Positions 1-5,414 of a DNA stretch of 13,881 nucleotides are shown piece by piece. The notes beneath the pieces are model-generated. The model was given only the letters and a program-made list of their open reading frames with translations. It was not told where the DNA came from and searched no databases. Both the position numbers and the translations under genes were made by a program. Position 1 is the first letter of the stretch, and every line of letters begins with the position of its first letter. The DNA is from Erysipelotrichaceae bacterium (GTDB taxonomy: Bacteria > Bacillota_I > Bacilli_A > Erysipelotrichales > Erysipelotrichaceae), in contig CAAEDX010000220.1 in assembly GCA_900754715.1 (NCBI GenBank), positions 1-13,881 of the forward strand, written 5' to 3'.

Positions 1-156
1 GACATCATTGGCGGTCGCTGTGGCTCCCAGTGCCAGATTGGTCGTGGCCGCACGCGTGGAAATGGTGTTGGCATTTACCCGCACGCCGGTTCCCAGTCCG
101 AGGACCATGCAGCAGACCAGCATCAGCACGGAGAGCTTTCTCATTACTTTCTTCAT
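1..156 (-). CDS. Secreted protein, N-terminal fragment (runs off the left edge)
   Basis: The 52 visible codons encode an export signal: a basic N-terminus (MKKVMRK), a hydrophobic core rich in L, V, M and C, and a likely signal peptidase I site after VNA near residue 29. After the cleavage site the chain is rich in Thr, Ala and Asn. No lipobox fits, so the product is probably released or otherwise anchored rather than a lipoprotein. Two in-frame starts exist. One is ATG at 156, with GGAGG at 163-167 six bases away. The other is ATG at 183, with AGGAGG at 191-196 seven bases away, which would add nine charged residues. I chose 156 because it gives a standard signal peptide length, but 183 is equally well supported by its ribosome binding site. 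The mature domain lies outside the window, so no function can be given. Confidence 0.7.
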   Translation of the reverse strand, partial: MKKVMRKLSVLMLVCCMVLGLGTGVRVNANTISTRAATTNLALGATATANDV

Positions 157-232
157 TTTTCTCCTCCTTGATTCAGGCTTCATCCCATTTCCTCCTTTCC
201 TTCAGGATGTGTTAGCCCTTTCATCACAATAC

Positions 233-261
233 AGTGTACAACAATCATCAACCGCTTACAA
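233..261 (-). promoter_or_regulatory. Probable promoter of the secreted-protein gene
   Basis: On the minus strand a -35 box TTGTAA (256-261) and a -10 box TACACT (233-238) are separated by 17 bases. Each matches the vegetative consensus at four of six positions. The predicted transcript would start near 226, upstream of both possible start codons of the secreted-protein gene (183 and 156). The match is moderate. Confidence 0.4.
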
Positions 262-313
262 TGATTTCTTTCCCACATTTTCCCATGATGACATATCATT
301 TTGTCCATATATT

Positions 314-335
314 CAGAAATTTATTAATATTTCTG
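314..335. repeat. AT-rich inverted repeat, possible operator
   Basis: The arms CAGAAAT (314-320) and ATTTCTG (329-335) are perfect 7-base complements separated by eight AT bases. The site lies about 55 bases upstream of the -35 box of the secreted-protein promoter, so it could be a binding site for a dimeric regulator. A chance palindrome in AT-rich DNA is also possible. Confidence 0.25.
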
Positions 336-425
336 TTCTGCTTTTCATGGCATTGATGGGCAAATTTTACCATAATGCTCATCTTGCGCATCCTTGCAGG
401 CCGTTATCGTTCCCGCTGCTCCAAG

Positions 426-473
426 AAAAAAAGACCGTGGCGGCAATGCCGTATGGCATCGGCCGTCATGGTC
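426..473 (-). terminator. Strong intrinsic terminator after the SDR gene
   Basis: Starting one base after the TAA stop of the dehydrogenase gene, the minus strand can fold into a long hairpin. The outer 12-base arms (462-473 and 433-444) pair apart from two A-C mismatches. They enclose an inner stem ATGCC/GGCAT with a four-base loop. Seven T residues follow directly (426-432). Confidence 0.85.
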
Positions 474-474
474 C

Positions 475-1236
475 TTACGAGCTTTTCTCTGTCTTTCGAT
501 GCTGCAGATAATGAGAGACCCGCAGCTGCAGCGCGGTCGGGGCCACTCTCGTCAGCGCCCTCACCCATTTCATCATCGCGCCCGGGATGATCTCACGCTT
601 TTCGCTGAACATGCCATCGATGGCGATCTTCGCCGCTTTCTGCGCGGACATGCCGCTGGTGAAGAACTCCACGCCGGCCACCTGGTTGAATTCGGTGCGC
701 ACCGGCCCCGGGCACAGCGCCGCGACATGCACATGGCTGCCGCGCCGGCGCAGCTCTCCGTAGATCGACTGGCTCAGCCGCAGCACATACGCCTTGCTCG
801 CGTAATACGTGGCCATCAGCGGTCCCGGCGCATAAGCCGCTATGCTCGAGACATTGAGGATATAGCCATAATCCCGTTCGATGAAGTCGCGCAGGAACAG
901 CTTGGTCAGGATATGCACCGCACGGATATTCAGATCGATCATCTCCAGCTCCCGATCCAGGCTCGTCTCATCGAAGGGGCCGCAGAGCCCGAAACCGGCA
1001 TTGTTGATCAGGATATCGATCTCTTCCGCCCTGACTCGCTCATAGAGCATGCGGCAGCTCTTCTCATCGCGCAGGTCCATGCAGATGACCTGGGCGTGTT
1101 CCCCTAATTCTTCGCGCAGCGCCTGCAGCCTCGTCAGCCGTCTGGCTACCAGGATCACCTCGATGCCCATGGCGGAGAGCTGCCGGGCCATCTCGCGGCC
1201 GATGCCGCTGCTCGCCCCGGTGATCAGCGCCTTCAT
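475..1236 (-). CDS. Short-chain dehydrogenase/reductase (SDR family)
   Basis: The product is a 253-residue NAD(P)-dependent oxidoreductase of the classical SDR family, which reduces or oxidises carbonyl/alcohol groups; the substrate cannot be told from sequence. Visible features are the nucleotide-binding TGASSGIG at residues 6-13, NNAG at 78-81, the catalytic Ser near 130-131 and the YASK catalytic motif at 145-148. PGPVRTEF at 176-183 follows the usual PG motif that closes over the cofactor. ARR at residues 31-33, after the second strand, suggests a preference for NADP(H), which is an inference. The length is normal for the family. The start overlaps the stop of the upstream gene as ATGA, and AGGAGG lies at the correct distance inside that gene, so the two are probably translationally coupled. 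A terminator follows the stop immediately. Confidence 0.9.
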   Translation of the reverse strand: MKALITGASSGIGREMARQLSAMGIEVILVARRLTRLQALREELGEHAQVICMDLRDEKSCRMLYERVRAEEIDILINNAGFGLCGPFDETSLDRELEMIDLNIRAVHILTKLFLRDFIERDYGYILNVSSIAAYAPGPLMATYYASKAYVLRLSQSIYGELRRRGSHVHVAALCPGPVRTEFNQVAGVEFFTSGMSAQKAAKIAIDGMFSEKREIIPGAMMKWVRALTRVAPTALQLRVSHYLQHRKTEKSS

Positions 1237-2009
1237 CTGCTTTCCTCCTGCTGCAGCTGCGCGCCGTCTATGCCGCCCTGCAGGCTTCCGCTCACGCCGA
1301 TCACCGCGTCTTTGACCAGATCTGTGGTATCCAGCCAGAAGACGAAGCGCTCATTGTCGCTGATCACGATCTTCGCCAGACGCACCTGTTCACGGAACGC
1401 CTTTTTGGTCAGTTTCCGCTCACCGCTGCGCAGCGTTTCATTATATTTAGGCACGGCACGGTCTGCCGCATAATTGACCGCGTCATTGTACCAGCCGACC
1501 TGCCGTTTCTGCATCGCATGCAGGATGCGGATGCCCTCTTCCTGCTTTCCTTCAAAATATACTCTTGTCTTCTCTTTGGCGAATGTCTGGATGCGGCAGC
1601 GCCCTTCCGCGACCTCCGGGTCCACCGCTGTTTCTGTGCGTGCATCTTCTTGCACGCCGCGCAATGCCGCCAGCTGCGGCTCATCGCAATCTGGCTCGAG
1701 CAGTTCCAGCAGCTCAAGGCCCTGTTCGCTCATCCGCACTTTTGCGTGGAAGATGGCATTCTTGCGCAGCTGCTCTTGCAGTGCATGCACGCCGTCCTCG
1801 TCACAGGTCTTCTCCAGGCGGATCTTTTCTTCATGCAGTGCTTCGCTTCCTTCTTCTTTCCATGCGCGCAGGATGATGCTCGCGGTCCAGTATCGCGCTT
1901 CACCGCTTTTGTGCGCGCCCACGCCGACGGGACCACACAGTCCATAAATGACCAGGGGCTTGTAATTCTGCTTCTGTTTTCTTTTGATCAAACGGTCAAA
2001 CAGTCCCAT
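1233..2009 (-). CDS. Hypothetical protein, possible C-terminal DUF2262-like domain
   Basis: This 258-residue protein has no membrane segment or signal peptide and is rich in charged residues, so it is probably cytoplasmic. The N-terminus is basic (MGLFDRLIKRKQKQ). Residues 15-50 contain a Gly-rich stretch (GLCGPVGVGAHKSG, residues 23-36), and residues 55-120 look mostly helical. The last 90 residues, with W-N-A-x-N-A-A, a KKAF segment and a strand-rich end containing FVFWLDTTDL (residues 222-231) and GVSGSL, remind me of DUF2262 proteins. That resemblance is from memory and tentative. I chose the start at 2009 because the strong promoter at 2038-2066 would begin transcripts near 2031, which excludes the upstream in-frame ATGs, and because GAGGTGAAGG precedes this ATG. 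The stop overlaps the SDR start by four bases. A shared operon with the SDR is clear; a shared function is not. Confidence 0.65.
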   Translation of the reverse strand: MGLFDRLIKRKQKQNYKPLVIYGLCGPVGVGAHKSGEARYWTASIILRAWKEEGSEALHEEKIRLEKTCDEDGVHALQEQLRKNAIFHAKVRMSEQGLELLELLEPDCDEPQLAALRGVQEDARTETAVDPEVAEGRCRIQTFAKEKTRVYFEGKQEEGIRILHAMQKRQVGWYNDAVNYAADRAVPKYNETLRSGERKLTKKAFREQVRLAKIVISDNERFVFWLDTTDLVKDAVIGVSGSLQGGIDGAQLQQEESR

Positions 2010-2037
2010 TTCCTTCACCTCTGCAATCTTTTTTTCC

Positions 2038-2066
2038 ATTATAGCATGCGTGAGGAAGCCTGTCAT
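2038..2066 (-). promoter_or_regulatory. Near-consensus promoter of the DUF2262-like/SDR operon
   Basis: On the minus strand ATGACA (2061-2066, five of six matches to -35) and TATAAT (2038-2043, perfect -10) are 17 bases apart. TGC before the -10 box also gives an extended -10. The transcript should start near 2031 and have a short leader of about 20 bases carrying the ribosome binding site. The -35 box lies in the loop of the inverted repeat at 2050-2076. Confidence 0.8.
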
Positions 2067-2076
2067 GCTTCCTCAC
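2050..2076 (-). terminator. Perfect 10-bp hairpin after trxB (possible terminator or operator)
   Basis: GTGAGGAAGC and GCTTCCTCAC form perfect arms (2067-2076 and 2050-2059) around a seven-base loop. It lies 24 bases beyond the trxB stop, where a terminator for the uvrA-trxB operon is expected. The minus strand lacks a T-run after the stem, so termination may be inefficient. On the plus strand the stem is followed by a loosely T-rich stretch, but no plus-strand gene is present. Because the repeat overlaps the next promoter, it may instead be an operator. Confidence 0.45.
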
Positions 2077-2100
2077 TTCATTTGTCTTCTGCTCATTCCA

Positions 2101-3021
2101 CTAGATGCCGCGGATCTCATGAAACGCGTGCTGCGCGGCGATCGCACCATCATTGGCTGCGGTCACCACCTGACGCAGCGGCTTCGCGATCACATCGCCT
2201 GCGCCATAGATGCCTTTGAGCTTCGTCTCGCAGTTGGCATCCACTGCCATATAACCTTTCTCATCCAGCACATCCAGTCCCTGCAGGAAGCGCACAGCAG
2301 GATCCTGCCCGATATACGGGAAGATGCCGGATACTTCCAATGTCTGTTCGCTGCCGCTGTCCACATTGCGCAATACGATGCCGCTCACCTTCGTGCCGTC
2401 ATCGAGGATGCGTACCGGCACATGGCGGCGGATGACCGCGATCTTCTCATTGCTCTCGATCTGTTTCTGCACATGATCTTCGGCGCGGAACACATCGCGG
2501 CGGATGACGATGGTCACTTTGCGGGCAAACTGCGTCAGATACAGCGCCTCTTCCAGCGCGGCGTTGCCGCCGCCGATCACACAGACATCGCGTTCGCGGA
2601 AGAACGCGCCGTCGCAGACCGCGCAATAGCTCACGCCGCGGCCGACGTTCTCTTCCTCACCTGGGATGTGAAGCATGCGCTCTGTCGTGCCGGTGGCAAT
2701 GATCACTGCCTTGCACGTATATACGGTCTCATCCGCACAGATCACTTTCTTCATCTCGCCGTTCTCGATGCGGACGACCTCGCCATATTCATATACCGCG
2801 CCAAAGCTTGTCGCGTGAGAAAACATCTCGCTGGCCAGGGCCGCGCCCGATGTTGAGCGGACCCCAGGCCAGTTGCTGATCTCATTGGTCTTGATCAGCT
2901 TGCCGCCGGGAGCGCCCATCTCCAGGATCAGGGTGCTCAGTCCGGCCCGGCTGCCATAGATCGCGGCGCTCATGCCCGCCGGGCCTGCGCCGATGATCAC
3001 AAGATCGTAGTATCGCTCCAT
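2101..3021 (-). CDS. trxB: Thioredoxin reductase (NADPH)
   Basis: TrxB is a homodimeric flavoprotein that passes electrons from NADPH through FAD and a redox disulfide to thioredoxin in the cytoplasm. The 306-residue product shows the FAD-binding GAGPAG at 11-16, the redox centre CAVC at 133-136, the NADPH-binding GGGNAALEEA at 150-159, and RRDVFRA at 174-180, whose arginines bind the NADPH phosphate. The second FAD motif is GAGD at 273-276, and RQVVTAANDGAIAA near 283-296 follows. The length is normal. Its start lies 25 bases inside the end of the lgt-ppaX gene, and AGGAGG sits seven bases before the ATG, so coupled translation is likely. It is the last gene of the uvrA operon. TrxB of this class is distinguished from ferredoxin/flavodoxin-dependent relatives by the RR-FRA motif. 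Confidence 0.95.
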   Translation of the reverse strand: MERYYDLVIIGAGPAGMSAAIYGSRAGLSTLILEMGAPGGKLIKTNEISNWPGVRSTSGAALASEMFSHATSFGAVYEYGEVVRIENGEMKKVICADETVYTCKAVIIATGTTERMLHIPGEEENVGRGVSYCAVCDGAFFRERDVCVIGGGNAALEEALYLTQFARKVTIVIRRDVFRAEDHVQKQIESNEKIAVIRRHVPVRILDDGTKVSGIVLRNVDSGSEQTLEVSGIFPYIGQDPAVRFLQGLDVLDEKGYMAVDANCETKLKGIYGAGDVIAKPLRQVVTAANDGAIAAQHAFHEIRGI

Positions 3022-4472
3022 TCACGTTCCTCCTTTATGATCTCGCTAAGTTCGCTGAACTTATGGATGAGCGCGCATGGCTTCAGCGCCTTGAGCGCCT
3101 CCTCACGGGAAGCGTCAGACACGAACGCCACACTGAACGCCGCCATGTTCTTCGCCGCTTCAATATCTGTCGGGGAATCGCCGACATAGATGACATCATC
3201 ATGATCATGACGCAGCTCACCGCAGACGCGCAGGATGCCCTGCGGATCCGGCTTAGGACGATCGATCTCATCGCCGCCCAGCACCGCGTCAAAGTACTGG
3301 CCGATACCGGTATAGGAAAGCCCCATCTCCACGACATCACGTTTCTTGTTGGACATCACGCCGAGCGCATAGCCTTTCTGCTTCAGCTCTTGCAGCACTT
3401 CCTTTGCCCCGTCAAACAGCGTGACGTATTCATCGTGATGAGCCTTATTGTATTCCCGGTATACTTCTACCGCATGACTGACTTCGGCCTCGCTGTCAAA
3501 ATACTTGGCGAAGCTGACATGCAGCGGCGGACCGAAGAACGCATCTTTGTCCTGCCTAGTCACGATATAGGATGGCTTGAGCTCATGCATCGTATGCACG
3601 AAAGACGCGTCGACCAGCGCGCGGGAATCGATCAGCGTGCCATCCAGATCAAAGATGATCGCTGGCTTTTCCCGGCGAAACGGCCAGATCTTGGCAAACA
3701 GCCGGTCCCACAGCCCGATGATGCCTGATATGCCGATGATCACCAGCAGCAAGCTCACCAGCTGCGCGACGCGCAGACTGCCAGCCATCAGCGCATCACT
3801 GCGCATCGATTCGATGACAAAGCGGACCGCGCCATACCAGGCACAATACGCCCATGCCAGATCGCCGCGCTTGCGGCGGCCATGCTTGCGATACACAAAT
3901 GTGATCAGCGCGAAGCCGAGCAGATTGGCCAGGCTTTCATACAGGAAGGTCGGCTCACGATACTGTCCGCCGATATACATCTGGTCCTTGATGAACGAAG
4001 GCCAGCCATTATAATACGATTCGCTCACGACGCGGCCAAAGGCTTCCTGGTTCATGAAATTGCCCCAGCGCCCCAATGCCTGCGCGATCAGGATATTGGG
4101 AAAGATCGCGTCCATGACGCGCAGGCCGTCTACCTTCATGCGGTGAAAATACCACAGGCCGAACGCCACGCCCGCGATCAGGCCGCCATGGATGGCCAGC
4201 CCGCCTTCCCAGATGCGGAAGATGCGGATGGGATCAGCGGCATACTGTTCCCATTCAAAGATCACATAGTAGAGCCTGGCGCCCACGATCGCGATCAGCA
4301 GCATCGGCACAAAGAAATTCTCCAGGATCTCACTGTCATAGCCCCACTTTTTCAAGGTGCGCAGGCTCAGCGCATAGGCGATCAGCGCCCCGGTAAGGAT
4401 AAGCACCGCATACCAGGTGATATGCACATCCCCGATGGAAAGCAGGATCTTCGGATCAGGAAACAGCTGCAT
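2997..4472 (-). CDS. lgt: Fused prolipoprotein diacylglyceryl transferase and PpaX-like HAD phosphatase
   Basis: The 491-residue protein has two domains. Residues 1 to about 262 form a complete Lgt, an integral membrane enzyme that transfers diacylglyceryl from phosphatidylglycerol to the lipobox cysteine of prolipoproteins. HGGL is at 95-98, the Lgt signature GRWGNFMNQEAFG at 134-146, and YGAVRFVIE at 213-221; about seven hydrophobic segments are visible. Residues 268-491 form a HAD hydrolase with the nucleophile motif DLDGT at 275-279, the SNKK segment near 374-377, KPDP at 407-410 and GDSPTD at 431-436. GPPLH (314-318), YREYNKAHHD (338-347) and VEMGL (380-384) resemble the pyrophosphatase PpaX of Bacillus. 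The joint is the cytoplasmic stretch after the last membrane segment, and it holds no internal start codon. ATG at 4472 was chosen because AGGAGG lies six bases upstream and Lgt normally begins here. The start overlaps hprK by 17 bases. Confidence 0.92.
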   Translation of the reverse strand: MQLFPDPKILLSIGDVHITWYAVLILTGALIAYALSLRTLKKWGYDSEILENFFVPMLLIAIVGARLYYVIFEWEQYAADPIRIFRIWEGGLAIHGGLIAGVAFGLWYFHRMKVDGLRVMDAIFPNILIAQALGRWGNFMNQEAFGRVVSESYYNGWPSFIKDQMYIGGQYREPTFLYESLANLLGFALITFVYRKHGRRKRGDLAWAYCAWYGAVRFVIESMRSDALMAGSLRVAQLVSLLLVIIGISGIIGLWDRLFAKIWPFRREKPAIIFDLDGTLIDSRALVDASFVHTMHELKPSYIVTRQDKDAFFGPPLHVSFAKYFDSEAEVSHAVEVYREYNKAHHDEYVTLFDGAKEVLQELKQKGYALGVMSNKKRDVVEMGLSYTGIGQYFDAVLGGDEIDRPKPDPQGILRVCGELRHDHDDVIYVGDSPTDIEAAKNMAAFSVAFVSDASREEALKALKPCALIHKFSELSEIIKEEREWSDTTIL

Positions 4473-5412
4473 CTGACTCCTCCTTATTCTTTTCGATAAA
4501 TTCCAGCACGCGCTGCTCAAACTCCTTGGCCGAGTCCAGCCCGTCTTTGGCAAGCATGTAATTGGTCACGGCGCTCTCGATGATGACGCCCATGGAGCGG
4601 CCCTCACGCACCGGGATGGTGATCTTGGGCACCTCTACATCCAGGATGGAGACATTCTTCTTCTCCTCGATGCCGACCCGATCATAGTTGGCGCGGGGAT
4701 CAAATTCCTCCAGCGTGATCTGAATATCCACATTGGCCTTGTGAGCGACCGCGCCGACGCCATACATGCGCGCGATGTTGATCACGCCGACACCGCGCAG
4801 CTCCAGCATGCCCTCGAGCAGCTGCGGCGACTTGCCCACCAGATGATTGTGGATGCGGTAACAGTCCACCCGGTCATCGGCGACCAGCTGATGGCCGCGC
4901 TTGATGAGCTCCAGGGCGATCTCGCTTTTGCCCATGCCGCTCTCGCCGCAGATCATCACGCCGGTGCCATAGATGATGAGCAGCTCGCCATGCACCGAAA
5001 CCGACTTGGCCAGCTTCTCATCGAGCCAGGTGATGATATTGACGATCGTATGGTTCGTCTTTTCCTCGCAGCAGAATACCGGAAAGTTCTTTTCCAGGGC
5101 GCATTCCCGCAAGATCTTCGGACACTCATGTCCTCTGGTGATGACGATGGCCGGGGTCTCCTCCCCGGTCAGAAAGTCAAAAGAGCGCTTCTGTGCCTTC
5201 TCGCTCATCGTGGCGATATACGCAATTTCCTTGTCACCCAGGATCACCAGACGCTTGGCTTGTGAATAATCAAAGAAACCAGCCAGCTCCAGGCCAGGGC
5301 GGTTGGTATCGGTCAGCTCGATGCCGCGCTTGAGCGACTGCTCATCGCCAGTGAGCTGTTCAAACTGAAAGTAATCCGCAAATTCCTTTACCGTCACTCG
5401 TTTGTCTGCCAT
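4456..5412 (-). CDS. hprK: HPr kinase/phosphorylase
   Basis: HprK phosphorylates Ser46 of the phosphotransferase protein HPr with ATP or pyrophosphate, and removes it by phosphorolysis, which releases pyrophosphate. It is the sensor step of CcpA-type carbon catabolite repression. The 318-residue product has an N-terminal domain (about 1-130), the conserved HGEL at 141-144, the Walker A motif GESGMGKS at 156-163, two acidic residues D179-D180 after HQLVA, and the HprK signature LELRGVGVINI at 204-214. PVREGR at 267-272 lies in the C-terminal capping region. The length fits the family (about 310). The ATG at 5412 was chosen because GGAGG lies seven bases upstream and the family begins with a short stretch before VKEFADYF. 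It starts two bases after the uvrA stop, with its ribosome binding site inside uvrA. Confidence 0.95.
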   Translation of the reverse strand: MADKRVTVKEFADYFQFEQLTGDEQSLKRGIELTDTNRPGLELAGFFDYSQAKRLVILGDKEIAYIATMSEKAQKRSFDFLTGEETPAIVITRGHECPKILRECALEKNFPVFCCEEKTNHTIVNIITWLDEKLAKSVSVHGELLIIYGTGVMICGESGMGKSEIALELIKRGHQLVADDRVDCYRIHNHLVGKSPQLLEGMLELRGVGVINIARMYGVGAVAHKANVDIQITLEEFDPRANYDRVGIEEKKNVSILDVEVPKITIPVREGRSMGVIIESAVTNYMLAKDGLDSAKEFEQRVLEFIEKNKEESDAAVS

Positions 5413-5414
5413 GT

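Larger units (their letters stand above)
184..425. other. AT-rich intergenic region
   Basis: This gap separates the terminator of the dehydrogenase gene from the secreted-protein gene. It is clearly more AT-rich than the surrounding coding DNA. It holds the moderate promoter at 233-261, a second weak -10-like box (TAAAAT preceded by TGG, minus strand, 364-369) without a convincing -35, and the inverted repeat at 314-335. I see no coding region with a ribosome binding site. Confidence 0.5.

Noticed and set aside
1908..1950. Walker A-like GPVGVGAHKS in the hypothetical protein
   Set aside because: The required GK[ST] is absent (it reads AHKS), and no Walker B or other nucleotide-binding motif is seen.
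2010..2066. An upstream start for the DUF2262-like protein (ATG at 2066 or 2039)
   Set aside because: Both codons lie at or before the -10 box of a strong promoter, so they would not be in the transcript.
4473..4553. An upstream start for lgt-ppaX adding 27 residues
   Set aside because: The extra residues are basic and unlike any Lgt N-terminus. They overlap hprK further, while ATG 4472 has an ideal ribosome binding site.
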